From NCBI GenBank assembly GCA_017469845.1, contig JAFUFP010000023.1, positions 1-43,782 of the forward strand: a DNA stretch of 43,782 nt, read 5' to 3'. The position numbers and the translations under genes were made by a program. Within the stretch, counting starts at the first letter, position 1, and each line of letters starts with the position of its first letter. Positions 14,933-23,648 of this stretch are shown one piece after another. The DNA is from Bacteroidales bacterium (GTDB lineage Bacteria; Bacteroidota; Bacteroidia; Bacteroidales; UBA932). Under the pieces are notes generated by a model. That model saw only the letters and a list, made by a program, of their open reading frames with translations, did no database searches and was not told the origin of the DNA.

Positions 14933-15772
14933 ATGAAAAAGATACTGCTGACTATTCTCTCCTTGTTTGCTGTCTTCTTCTCCTCCCAAGCCAAGGAGTA
15001 CGAAATCCATGGTCCACAGGGCGGGATTTCAATGAAGATCACCCTCCCGGAAGGATTCGACAAGGAAAGCGACAAGTGTCCTATGGTCATCCTCATGCAC
15101 GGGATATTCGTCAGCAAAGGCATAAACCCCATGCCGGCCATAGCCAAAGGGTTGGCGCATGACGGAATCGCCTCGATAAGGTTCGACTTCAACGGACACG
15201 GGGCAAGTGAAGGCCGCCGGCAGGACATGACGGTTCCCCTCGAAATCGCTGACGCCATCACCGTTCTACGCTATGTCCAGTCACTCCCCTATGTCGACGG
15301 GATAGGTTTCCTTGGGCATTCGCAGGGTGGAGTCATAGCCTCTATGACTGCCGGACAGCTCGTTTCCCAAGGTGAGAAAGTTCCCGACGGAATGATACTC
15401 ATCGCCCCGGGATCGGTGATAAAGGACGCCACGCAGGGAGGAGTCTTCTTCGGAGTGCATTTCGACCCGAAGGATCCTCCGGAGTTCATCCGATGCTTCG
15501 GATTGATGAAACTCGGTCGAGAGTATCTCCTCTCGACCCAGGAACTGGACATATTCGGAACGGCAGCCCACTACAAAGGGCCGGTGAGACTCATCCACGG
15601 AACCGTTGACAAGATTGTTCCGATGCGCTGCAGCGAGCAGTACCTTGAGACCTACGGTGAAGAAGCGGAACTCATTGCCGTGGAAGGAGAGAACCACCTT
15701 ATCACGAAGAAGAAAAAGAAAGTCGTTTCACTTGTGAGGGAGTTTTTCAGAGGAATTTTCTATGGGGAATAG
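14933..15772 (+). CDS. Secreted alpha/beta hydrolase, cinnamoyl/feruloyl esterase-like
   Basis: The 279-residue protein has a cleavable signal peptide (about residues 1-20, ending SSQA). The oxyanion turn is HGIF, the nucleophile is Ser130 in GHSQGG, and the acid and base are Asp226 (HGTVDKIVP) and His255 (GENHLI). The GHSQGG elbow and overall layout resemble Est1E-type feruloyl esterases of rumen bacteria, which remove ferulate from arabinoxylan. That would suit the xylan locus in this window, but a general serine esterase is equally possible. It probably forms a unit with the preceding flavin reductase gene. Confidence 0.82.
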   Translation: MKKILLTILSLFAVFFSSQAKEYEIHGPQGGISMKITLPEGFDKESDKCPMVILMHGIFVSKGINPMPAIAKGLAHDGIASIRFDFNGHGASEGRRQDMTVPLEIADAITVLRYVQSLPYVDGIGFLGHSQGGVIASMTAGQLVSQGEKVPDGMILIAPGSVIKDATQGGVFFGVHFDPKDPPEFIRCFGLMKLGREYLLSTQELDIFGTAAHYKGPVRLIHGTVDKIVPMRCSEQYLETYGEEAELIAVEGENHLITKKKKKVVSLVREFFRGIFYGE

Positions 15773-15793
15773 TCTTTTTTCCGGGATATGACG

Positions 15794-15801
15794 TACCTTT
15801 G
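15794..15801 (+). promoter_or_regulatory. -7 promoter box for the acyltransferase gene
   Basis: TACCTTTG matches TAnnTTTG exactly and is followed by CGTCCG. A near-identical context (TACTTTGCGTCCG) precedes the AAA ATPase gene. The ATG lies 32 bases downstream. Confidence 0.65.
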
Positions 15802-15832
15802 CGTCCGCAAAAAAGACAAAAACGACGACACA

Positions 15833-16897
15833 ATGGCTGAAAAACAAAGAATCGTATTCCTCGATTACCTTCGTGCGGCTGCATGCTTTATGGTCCTTCT
15901 GGTGCATTCCAGCGAATGCGTATACTCGGATGATTATTCATTCTCTTTCCCTTCGGAACTGGCCAGGTGGAGCATAATGTTTTTCCAGTGTTTCGTAAGG
16001 CCAATCGCGGTTCCCCTTTTCCTCATGGCGTCCGCGTACCTTCTTGTTCCCGTCACAAAGCCTACGGGAGAATTCCTCAAGAAGCGTTTCACAAGGGTGG
16101 GCATACCGTTCGTGGTGTTCCTGTTCCTCTACGCTTTCCTTCCCGCAGTCTGGGGAGAATTCACCTGGGCGGAAGCATGGGCCAACGTGAAGCAGGCCGG
16201 AATCAATTTCATTCCGAGGGAATCGCACCTCTGGTTCGTGTACATGATGCTGGGGTTATACCTCATAATGCCTGTCATATCCCCCTGGCTGGACAAGGTG
16301 AGCAAGAAAGAGGAGCAGTTCTTCCTGGGAATATGGGGATTCACCCTGTGCCTATACTGGCTAAGGGACATATTCGGACCGGTTTTCGGAGAATGCTGGT
16401 GGAACCCCTACCCCTTCTTCTACTACGTGTCGGGCTTTGTAGGATACATTGTCCTCGGGCACTACATAAGGAAATGGGTCGACTGGTCCCCCGCTAAAGT
16501 AAGGAGCATCTGCATCCCCGTTCTCCTCGCGCTCTATGCATTCAGCTGCTGGCAGTTTTACCGCAGAAGTTTCCTCTTCGAAACTAACAGGGAGCTGGAG
16601 ATGCATCTTCAGAACGACACCATCATCGCCGGGGTGATGAGCGCTTGCGTATTCCTTCTTTTCAGGACGATTTCTTCTCCGGGCAAAGCCTACGGAACGG
16701 TCAGGAGCATTTCAGCGGCAAGCTACGGAATGTACCTCATGCACATGCTGATGCTGCCTGCCATCTTCTCGGTGATGAATCCCCTTCTTCCCGTCCCGCT
16801 GGCAATCCTCGCAACTGCGATCCTTTCTTACCTTGCGAGCTGGGCAATTTCCGCTCTCATCGGGAAACTTCCTTTCGGGAAATACATTGTGGGATAA
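15833..16897 (+). CDS. Membrane acyltransferase, family 3 (OafA/WecH-like)
   Basis: The 354-residue protein has about ten hydrophobic segments and begins with the family hallmark (VFLDYLRAAACFMVLLVHSSE). The catalytic His lies in LLVHSS at the end of the first membrane segment. These enzymes transfer acetyl or other acyl groups to sugars of surface polysaccharides at the inner membrane. The ATG at 15833 is chosen because the longer frame (15788) would overlap the promoter. It is a single-gene unit closed by a strong terminator. Confidence 0.88.
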   Translation: MAEKQRIVFLDYLRAAACFMVLLVHSSECVYSDDYSFSFPSELARWSIMFFQCFVRPIAVPLFLMASAYLLVPVTKPTGEFLKKRFTRVGIPFVVFLFLYAFLPAVWGEFTWAEAWANVKQAGINFIPRESHLWFVYMMLGLYLIMPVISPWLDKVSKKEEQFFLGIWGFTLCLYWLRDIFGPVFGECWWNPYPFFYYVSGFVGYIVLGHYIRKWVDWSPAKVRSICIPVLLALYAFSCWQFYRRSFLFETNRELEMHLQNDTIIAGVMSACVFLLFRTISSPGKAYGTVRSISAASYGMYLMHMLMLPAIFSVMNPLLPVPLAILATAILSYLASWAISALIGKLPFGKYIVG

Positions 16898-16921
16898 TCC
16901 CGCACAGGAACTGATATACTG

Positions 16922-16960
16922 TCCGGCCGGGGGCGATCGCCCTTCGGCCGGATCTTTTTT
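16922..16960 (+). terminator. Strong terminator after the acyltransferase gene
   Basis: TCCGGCCG (16922-16929) pairs with CGGCCGGA (16945-16952) around the self-complementary GGGCGATCGCCC, followed by a run of eight T. Confidence 0.9.
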
Positions 16961-16980
16961 TTCAGCCGAAAGTAAACTGA

Positions 16981-17223
16981 ACCTTTCCCCCGCTTAATCA
17001 GCTTCCATATCCCATAGCCGCACTCTCGGCAGAATTCCGTATATTACCGGACAGGGGGCTTGTCAACATATCGACCTATCGGCCGTCCTCCAGGGAAGAA
17101 TATGTCCTGCTGCAAGGTCTTTCGGACGGCTCGTTTGAGCGTTACGGAGAAACCTTCCTTGGAGAAGTGAGGAAATACTACTGCCAAGAGAAAGTGACCG
17201 AACTCCCTCCGATCAAAGGCTGA
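16981..17223 (+). pseudogene. Possible gene remnant without start codon
   Basis: Between two stops an 81-codon frame has protein-like composition (SREEYVLLQGLSDGSFERYG, then GEVRKYYCQEKVTELPPIKG) and no ATG. It fills most of the 389-base gap between the acyltransferase and the WYL gene. I do not recognise the family. It may be the C-terminus of a decayed gene or chance. Confidence 0.3.
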
Positions 17224-17286
17224 TCCACAATCGGTCAAGTGCCACGCAACGAGGGAAGAAGGTATCCGATTCAGCCGATCGAAAAA

Positions 17287-20136
17287 TCAACCGAGCTTCT
17301 CAAGCGATTCCCTGAAATACTCCTTGGCATATTTTTCCAGCTGCGGGCAATCCAAGATCTTGATATGAGTAGCCAGTCCGCAGTAGAATCGACCTATACC
17401 CAGAATGTTCCTCACCTTGGTATCAAGCAGCCACTTTCCTCCTCCAAGGTCCGAAATCTCGTTCCCCGAATCCGGATACTCTTCCATGAGAAGATTCCTG
17501 GCCATCATGTCCAGCTCCATTTTGACAGGGATCTCCTCCTCACCTGTGAAATGGAAGATGTCAGTCTTGCCCTTAAGGTGGAACTGTTCCTTTTCCCACG
17601 GATCCGAAGTGACCTGGACATTCCCGATACGGGAGACTCTGAAGAGTTTGCATGAATCATCTTCCAGGTCATAACACCATACGAAGGCGTTGTTCCCCAG
17701 GAAGGCGAAAGGTTCGACATGACGGTTACGCATATCGCCTCCATATGAAGAAGCGTAGGAGTTGAGATAGACCTGCCGCTTTTCCTTGATCGCTCCTGAA
17801 AGGGCCACGATATTCTTCGACGGCTTGTCCTTGGCGGAAGATATCCTCTTACTCTCTATCTGACGGCGCAGAGTCTGGCTCATCTTCACGGACTCGGAGT
17901 TGTTGCGGATGTAGGGAACGCCCTCGAACTCAACTACGCCATGCTCATAAGGATCAACCCTTATGGCTATCACCTTGTCATCATAGGCCGGTTCGATATG
18001 GAAGTGGATCCTCACGTCAAGGTCGAAATAGTTCTTCGCCCTGTCGGTTATGTACCGGACGTATCCGTCTATACCGCTGTAATAAGTCTTCTGCCGGAGT
18101 GTCTCGAGTTCACCGTCAAGGCCGTTGATTCCTCCGCTGTCATTCACGCCCAAGTAGAGGATTCCGCCTTCGGAGGTATTGAGGAAGGAACACAGTGAAC
18201 GGAATATGTTCTTCTCCTGGAGCTGCTCCGGAGCATTCGAAGGGGCGAAGAAGAAGGAAGTCTTGAACTCGGTACGTCCGTTCTCCACACCGAGATTCGG
18301 GCCCGAAGCCCTCTCGAAGTCGGTATTGTCCTCCGTCTGCACGGCGAGGAAACGGGTTATTTCACGTTTGATGACAGTCTTTATCGCAGGATATACGTCA
18401 TCGATGCGGTTCGAAGACTGGATGAGTTTCGCCAACTGCACCAGCAGCGGGTCTTCCCCTTCACGGTGGATCACGTCGCTAAGGTAATCCGACGCTCCGT
18501 CATCTCCGTAAGACTGCAGAATCTTCACGATCTCCATCCTTCTTACTATTCCCTCTTCATCGCGTATTGACGGGGATGGTTCCAACTGGCGGATCTTCTC
18601 CACGTGTCCTCCCGCGAAATGCACCAGATCAAGAAGGTAGTCACATGCCACCGAAACGTAATCCGATGCCTCGTTGTCGGACACTATGGACGAAAGGATG
18701 CGGCATACGCATAGGGCACGGAACCTTTCCGAGGCCTGGCTCAGAGTCCTCTGGTAGCGGAAAAGAAGCCTGCAAAGGCCTTTCATCAGGGAAGAACCGA
18801 GAGAGAACGACTCCGGAGCTTTTGCCGGAACATATTCATTGTCAATAAACTGGCTTATACAGAAAGCCTTGGATTCCGATTCGTTGAGGACTTCCGTCGC
18901 CTCTTCCAAAATTGTGGCATAGACGTATCCGTTGTTCTCACGTCCGGTAATGAGAAGATAAGCGGCATCGCCTATACCGAAGGTTCCTGGATCGTCAGAA
19001 TGCTTCACATAAGCCGGATAGCCGTCATCTGTCCACCAGACCATGAGTCCGTGGGAGTTGACGCTGCGGAGCACGGCGAGGACTTCCTCCCCTACCGCCA
19101 CGGCATTGTTGACGAGCGCCTCGGTGAAAGTCTTCCCTATCTCGAAGGTGCATTTGGCTCCACCCTTGTACACCGCCTTGAACATATCACCTTCCTTAAG
19201 CGCGGAAGACAAGTCGGTGACCGAATAGTGCTGGCGGAAAACGTCCGAGCGGAACGGAATCTGCCCCGAAATCTTTTCATGGTCCCCGTCGACGGTCTCG
19301 ACAAGGAGGTTCCCGATGTAATCCTTCCCCAGATACCTCACGTACATCGTATCCCCCTGAGAATAGCTCTTCAGTGCGCTGAAACGGCTCGGAGTGACCT
19401 TCGAAAGTGAGCGGAGATAATCCTGCGTGAAGGAATCCATCACCTCGAAATCCTCCTCGTCGGACTGGGGTATCCTGTCTGAGACAGATGTCTGAACCAT
19501 CACGGTGTCATCGAAAAGCGGAAGCGAGGATGCCGTACGGACCATAAGCAGAGAGTCGGTGCGGTTCTTGGGGTACATTTCCAAAAAGCCGCCCTTGATC
19601 CTGACGGAGCCCCTCCCCTCGAACCATGCGTCGGGAAGAGTTTCTTCACTGAGGGATGCGGTATTGATGAGCTTGCGGGCGAGTATCTCGGATTGGACAG
19701 TCTTCAGGTCAGCCCACGAGAATCCGGGATTCACGATACTCTTTTTGGTAAGACTTCTGACCGCGAACTCCGTCAGTTCCTCAACCACCGAAGAAGGGAC
19801 GAGGCATGAAAGAGTCTTGAGGAAGAAAAAGTACGCTTCCTTGACCGGCGGGGCCGACATGTCTTCGGAAACCAGGACGAACGCCCCCAATATCCTCAAG
19901 GCGGTGAGGTTCTCATCCTTGGAAAAGGAGCCGTCTTCCGATCCGATCGGTGCTGAAGAAAGGGAATCGGACAGTTCCTTCACCCTTTCGGAAAGAAGCC
20001 TTTCGGTTTCCTCATAGAAAGGGTCGGTCCCCGGAACCTGAGATTCCTTGGACAGGTATGAAATGACTTTATCAAGGTTGGCATCGATGTATTCGGTCTT
20101 TATCTCGAGCCAGAAAGGGGTGTTCTGAGATTCCAT
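17287..20136 (-). CDS. Large AlbA_2 (Schlafen) plus WYL domain protein
   Basis: The 949-residue protein has several parts. The N-terminal 200 or so residues are helical and unassigned. About 250-410 has beta-rich, possibly S1/OB-like segments. About 420-600 is helical. An AlbA_2 domain lies at about 615-760 (NGRTEFKTSFFF, then FLNTSEGGILYLGVNDSG). A WYL-like domain at about 775-850 (VALSGAIKEKRQVYLNSY, VEPFAFLGNNAFVWCYD) is followed by a C-terminal extension. WYL domains sense nucleic-acid or nucleotide ligands in regulators and defence systems, and AlbA_2 binds nucleic acid. No HTH was recognised. It is a single-gene unit with its own promoter. The function is unknown; a sensor or effector role is inference. 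Confidence 0.8.
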   Translation of the reverse strand: MESQNTPFWLEIKTEYIDANLDKVISYLSKESQVPGTDPFYEETERLLSERVKELSDSLSSAPIGSEDGSFSKDENLTALRILGAFVLVSEDMSAPPVKEAYFFFLKTLSCLVPSSVVEELTEFAVRSLTKKSIVNPGFSWADLKTVQSEILARKLINTASLSEETLPDAWFEGRGSVRIKGGFLEMYPKNRTDSLLMVRTASSLPLFDDTVMVQTSVSDRIPQSDEEDFEVMDSFTQDYLRSLSKVTPSRFSALKSYSQGDTMYVRYLGKDYIGNLLVETVDGDHEKISGQIPFRSDVFRQHYSVTDLSSALKEGDMFKAVYKGGAKCTFEIGKTFTEALVNNAVAVGEEVLAVLRSVNSHGLMVWWTDDGYPAYVKHSDDPGTFGIGDAAYLLITGRENNGYVYATILEEATEVLNESESKAFCISQFIDNEYVPAKAPESFSLGSSLMKGLCRLLFRYQRTLSQASERFRALCVCRILSSIVSDNEASDYVSVACDYLLDLVHFAGGHVEKIRQLEPSPSIRDEEGIVRRMEIVKILQSYGDDGASDYLSDVIHREGEDPLLVQLAKLIQSSNRIDDVYPAIKTVIKREITRFLAVQTEDNTDFERASGPNLGVENGRTEFKTSFFFAPSNAPEQLQEKNIFRSLCSFLNTSEGGILYLGVNDSGGINGLDGELETLRQKTYYSGIDGYVRYITDRAKNYFDLDVRIHFHIEPAYDDKVIAIRVDPYEHGVVEFEGVPYIRNNSESVKMSQTLRRQIESKRISSAKDKPSKNIVALSGAIKEKRQVYLNSYASSYGGDMRNRHVEPFAFLGNNAFVWCYDLEDDSCKLFRVSRIGNVQVTSDPWEKEQFHLKGKTDIFHFTGEEEIPVKMELDMMARNLLMEEYPDSGNEISDLGGGKWLLDTKVRNILGIGRFYCGLATHIKILDCPQLEKYAKEYFRESLEKLG

Positions 20137-20193
20137 GACGAGTTGGAAATGGCTTTACGGTTAAAACATCATGCGGTCCAAATGTGCCGCATG

Positions 20194-20224
20194 TAAAGTT
20201 AGTGAGATTCCGACGAAACTCAAA
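20194..20224 (-). promoter_or_regulatory. Promoter of the AlbA_2/WYL gene
   Basis: On the minus strand TTTG (20224-20221) is followed after exactly 19 bases by TAACTTTA (20201-20194), a one-mismatch TAnnTTTG box. The start codon lies 57 bases downstream. Confidence 0.65.
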
Positions 20225-20287
20225 GAAATATTCACCGCCCCGGGAGTCATTTTCCCCCGTTGACGGAAAGGCAGGGCGACAGACCCG

Positions 20288-21175
20288 TTATGCGGCGGAG
20301 GACCGTCTCACCCTCAGAGTCTGGATAAAGACCGAAATCACTATAAGGGCGATACCGGCCCAGAATGAGGGCCCCACTTCCCTTGTCTCCCCGAAAAGGA
20401 CCGCCGCGAAAAGGATGCTGTAAAGAGGCTCCAGATTATAGGTGAGATTGACCGTGAAGGCGGAAAGCCGTTTCAAGGCATGAAGCTGGAGGAAGAACGG
20501 GATAACCGTCAGTATGGACCCCAGGATCAGAAGCCAGACCATGTCACTTCCCTTCGGCGTAATCCCCTCCGACGGAAAAATCCCCGAATATACCGGAATA
20601 ACCGCGGACAGGAAAACCGCCCCTCCGATGAGTTCATAAAGGAGCATCGTTCCGCTGTCCTCACCGGTTGAGGACCCCACGTTCTTGTTGAGGATCGAGA
20701 AGACCGAATAAAGGGCGGCCGAAAGGAGTCCCAGAGCTATCCCGAGACGGTACCTAACGTCCAGGCTGAAAATGAGCAGGACTCCCGCAATCGCTATGAA
20801 ACTTATGAGAGCCTCCACCGCCGAGAACCTTTTCCGGTTGATGAGAGGATTGAAAATGGTCGTGAAGAAGCACGAAGTCGCTATGCACGCCACTCCCACC
20901 GAAACATTGGAAGATTGGATGCTGGCGTAGAAGGCGACCCAGTGCAGGGCGAGGATCACTCCGCAGCCCGCTATCGGCCACACGGACTTCATCGGCACTT
21001 TGTGGAGTCTCCCGAGAAGTGCCAACACCCCAAGAAGTGTCGGTACGCTTACAAGCACCCTTATCCAGACAAGGGGGAAACCGGAAAGGGAAATCATCCT
21101 TCCGAATATTCCCGTCCATCCGGCCAGGAACACAGCAAGGTGCAGAAGAAGCAGGGTCGCGGTCTTTTCTTTCAT
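20288..21175 (-). CDS. EamA-family (DMT) transporter
   Basis: The 295-residue inner-membrane protein has about ten membrane segments in two EamA repeats. The first begins LLLLHLAVFLAGWTGIFGR; the second includes the LNLxPLYSILFAAVLFGE-type motif (NLTYNLEPLYSILFA). Members export or import metabolites such as amino acids. The Met at 21175 (MKEKTATLLLLH) is preferred to 21226 because it directly precedes the first membrane helix and leaves a short gap to the upstream lipoprotein gene. The two genes, 16 bp apart, are probably one transcript. Confidence 0.9.
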   Translation of the reverse strand: MKEKTATLLLLHLAVFLAGWTGIFGRMISLSGFPLVWIRVLVSVPTLLGVLALLGRLHKVPMKSVWPIAGCGVILALHWVAFYASIQSSNVSVGVACIATSCFFTTIFNPLINRKRFSAVEALISFIAIAGVLLIFSLDVRYRLGIALGLLSAALYSVFSILNKNVGSSTGEDSGTMLLYELIGGAVFLSAVIPVYSGIFPSEGITPKGSDMVWLLILGSILTVIPFFLQLHALKRLSAFTVNLTYNLEPLYSILFAAVLFGETREVGPSFWAGIALIVISVFIQTLRVRRSSAA

Positions 21176-21191
21176 CGTAGCGGGGAAATGT

Positions 21192-21578
21192 CTATTTGTC
21201 AACGGGGCGAGGGCGAATCGGATCATCGAGATAGGTTATCCTGTCCCTTTCAACGGAAAGGACACCCTTCACTTTCCTGAAATACTCCATAGCCTTCAGG
21301 ATGTCGGCTTTCTCCGGAATACGGATCGCGAATCCGTTCATCATGCCGTATTCGTATATCACCTCCGCCCCGTAATCCGAAAAGGCCTTCTCCAAAGGCT
21401 CTTTCCCGACCTCGGGATCATAGAGGATGATAAGGTTCCGGGGAGCGTACATCGGTCTTCCGCCGACAGTTTCCTCCACAGGGGAAGAATAAGTTTCGAC
21501 GGGAACCGCCTTACGTGAAGGGCCGCATCCCGAAAGGACAAGGACGGACAGGAAAGCTATGAGGAAAGCAATTTTCAT
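21192..21578 (-). CDS. Small lipoprotein with inhibitor-I9-like domain
   Basis: The 128-residue protein has a signal ending in LSGC, then a linker rich in Pro, Ser and Thr. The C-terminal domain of about 75 residues (RNLIILYDPEVGKEPLEKAF, YEYGMMNGFAIRIP, VKGVLSVERDRITYL) resembles subtilisin propeptide/inhibitor I9 folds, with the typical NGFA and VE-D elements. No protease domain follows, so it may be a stand-alone inhibitor or chaperone in the envelope. The start at 21578 gives the signal peptide; a frame open to 21674 is less likely. Confidence 0.7.
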   Translation of the reverse strand: MKIAFLIAFLSVLVLSGCGPSRKAVPVETYSSPVEETVGGRPMYAPRNLIILYDPEVGKEPLEKAFSDYGAEVIYEYGMMNGFAIRIPEKADILKAMEYFRKVKGVLSVERDRITYLDDPIRPRPVDK

Positions 21579-21727
21579 CGGGGAATCCTGCTGCAAAGAT
21601 TCGGCCGAAGTCAGGACATCCCGACCATAAAAGTCGTCTTTCCCCATCGGGGGAAGGTCTGCGGTTTCCGACAATCACGGAGAAACTCCAAAAAAATCTC
21701 AAAAAAATCTGAATTTCCGGGTACATG

Positions 21728-21813
21728 ATACTATAGTATACCATAACAGGAAAGAAAAACACATGAAACGATCCATCTGCGCAACACTATTGCGCACTCA
21801 GGATCCTACTTTG
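21728..21813 (+). promoter_or_regulatory. Palindromes and promoter upstream of the AAA ATPase gene
   Basis: A perfect 12-bp palindrome, ATACTATAGTAT (21728-21739), and an inverted repeat, TGCGCAA-5-TTGCGCA (21778-21796), precede TACTTTG (21807-21813), a -7-like box one base short of TAnnTTTG. The inverted repeat would overlap the -33 region, as expected for an operator. The leader to the ATG at 21918 would be about 95 bases. Confidence 0.45.
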
Positions 21814-21917
21814 CGTCCGGAAAGCAAGGGAAAGAAAATGACCCTACCGACAAACTGCCACTTTTTGGCATAGACGGAGTGTTTCTTTGCATCACGAATA
21901 AGAAGAAAGCAGTCACA

Positions 21918-23558
21918 ATGAAGACAATCATCGAAAGAATGTGCAGCATCTCCGAAAAGATGCGTTCCCCCGAAAGCGGGAGCAAAATGGACATGTCATG
22001 CATGAGCCGGGCCATGGCCGACATCAACGCCCTTTCAAAACAACTTCAGATGACGCCCACTCAGGTTGTCATCCTGACAGCGATAGTCCAGAAGTCTTCA
22101 CGCTACCGCATCGATGCGGAAGACATCGCCGAGCAGCTCGGCATCGAATACCTCAAATTCCTCACCTACAACCATGAAATGGAAGACATGAGGAAAAGGG
22201 GTTACATACGTATCGACAAAGACGGAGACGTCGTAATCCCAAAGGAAGTCCTCGCCACATTGAAGGAAAACAAGACAGTCACTCCCGAGCCCAACGAAGG
22301 ACTTGACACTCCGGAGCTTCTGACAAGGATAAAGAAGATGCTCAGGATCAGGGACAACGATGAGTGCACCACGAGGGAAGCGGCCCAGGACCTCGACTCC
22401 CTGATGGAGCTCAATCCGGACACCAGCATCGCCATCGCTTGCAAAAAGTATCTCGAGGTCATCCCCTACACTGAGGAACTCGTGTTCTACGCCCTCATCT
22501 ACCGCTACTACTTTGAGGATGACGACAGGGTCGGATGGAATGACATCGATGACTACTTCTCCGAGGACGAAGTGGACCGTATGAGAGGGAAATACCTCAA
22601 GGAGAAGATGGAACTCCAGACCGAAGGGATAATCACCTATTCCACCGAGGATGGTCTCATCACAAAGGACTTCTTCAAAATCAAGGACGAAATCATGAAC
22701 GAAATCCTCGCTGACGTCGGAGGGGTGAAGAAAAAGAAGCAGGGTGAGGTAAGCGCCTCGAGGAAACTCTCCCCCTCGCAAATCAAGGCCAAACGGATGT
22801 TCTACAATCCCAAGGAGGAGAACCAGATTTCAAGGCTCCGCGAACTCCTCAGCCCCGAAAGATTCCCCGGAATCAGGGACAAGATGAAGGAGAAAGGCCT
22901 GAGGACCGGTTTCCCCTGCCTTTTCTACGGATTCCCCGGAACGGGCAAGACCGAGACGGTATACCAGATAGCGAGGGAAAGCGGCCGTGACCTTTTCATC
23001 GTCGACGTCTCCCAGATCAAGAGCTGCTGGGTCGGGGAAAGCGAGAAGAACATAAAGGAAGTCTTCAACAAATACCGCGCGTGCGTCAAAGCCGGAGGGA
23101 ATGTTCCCATTCTTCTTTTCAATGAAGCGGATGCCATCTTCGGAATAAGGCAGACGGGAGCCGAAAGGGCTGTCGACAAGATGGAGAACTCCATCCAGAA
23201 CATCATCCTCCAGGAAATGGAGGACCTCGACGGAATCATCATCGCCACCACCAACCTCACCGAAAACCTCGACAAGGCTTTCGAAAGGCGTTTCCTCTAC
23301 AAAGTGCGTTTCGACAAGCCTTCCATTGAAGCCAAGACTTCCATCTGGAAATCAATGATTGAGGAACTCAGTGATATCGAAGCCATTCAGCTCGCACGTG
23401 ACTACGACTTCAGCGGCGGTCAGATTGAGAACGTCTGCAGGAAAAAGATGGTCACCGGCATCCTCTCCTGCTCAGAGCCTTCCTTCGCACAGATAAGGGA
23501 GTTCTGCGACGAGGAGAGCATCTCCACCTCCCCCACCAGAAAACCCATCGGTTTCTGA
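21918..23558 (+). CDS. AAA-family ATPase with N-terminal winged-helix-like region
   Basis: The 546-residue cytoplasmic protein has an N-terminal region of about 80 residues resembling a winged helix (TPTQVVILTAIVQKSSRYRI, ADEIAEQL-like helix), a middle acidic helical region, and a C-terminal classical AAA module. The module shows Walker A GFPGTGKTE (near residue 338), Walker B ILLFNEADAIF (near 400), sensor 1 IIATTN and arginine finger FERRF. It resembles CDC48/spastin-type AAA proteins that remodel protein partners. Related stand-alone genes occur in many Bacteroidota. The start at 21918 (MKTIIERMCS) is preferred over 21879. A strong terminator follows. Confidence 0.85.
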   Translation: MKTIIERMCSISEKMRSPESGSKMDMSCMSRAMADINALSKQLQMTPTQVVILTAIVQKSSRYRIDAEDIAEQLGIEYLKFLTYNHEMEDMRKRGYIRIDKDGDVVIPKEVLATLKENKTVTPEPNEGLDTPELLTRIKKMLRIRDNDECTTREAAQDLDSLMELNPDTSIAIACKKYLEVIPYTEELVFYALIYRYYFEDDDRVGWNDIDDYFSEDEVDRMRGKYLKEKMELQTEGIITYSTEDGLITKDFFKIKDEIMNEILADVGGVKKKKQGEVSASRKLSPSQIKAKRMFYNPKEENQISRLRELLSPERFPGIRDKMKEKGLRTGFPCLFYGFPGTGKTETVYQIARESGRDLFIVDVSQIKSCWVGESEKNIKEVFNKYRACVKAGGNVPILLFNEADAIFGIRQTGAERAVDKMENSIQNIILQEMEDLDGIIIATTNLTENLDKAFERRFLYKVRFDKPSIEAKTSIWKSMIEELSDIEAIQLARDYDFSGGQIENVCRKKMVTGILSCSEPSFAQIREFCDEESISTSPTRKPIGF

Positions 23559-23582
23559 AAAAAACATTTCTGCAAGTTTTGC

Positions 23583-23611
23583 AAAGGCCGCTCTCTTTGG
23601 CGGCCTTTTTC
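23583..23611 (+). terminator. Strong terminator after the AAA ATPase gene
   Basis: AAAGGCCGC (23583-23591) pairs perfectly with GCGGCCTTT (23600-23608) around an 8-base loop and runs into further T. Confidence 0.9.
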
Positions 23612-23619
23612 TATATTTG
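23612..23619 (+). promoter_or_regulatory. -7 box for the phosphoesterase operon
   Basis: TATATTTG matches TAnnTTTG exactly and lies directly after the terminator, 29 bases before the ATG at 23649. No convincing TTTG is found at -33. Confidence 0.55.
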
Positions 23620-23648
23620 CAAATGAAGACCGAACCGCGACCGCCGTC

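Noticed and set aside
21763..21873. A 36-codon frame starting MKRSICATLL upstream of the AAA ATPase
   Set aside because: It covers the probable promoter and inverted repeat, and nothing in its sequence supports translation.
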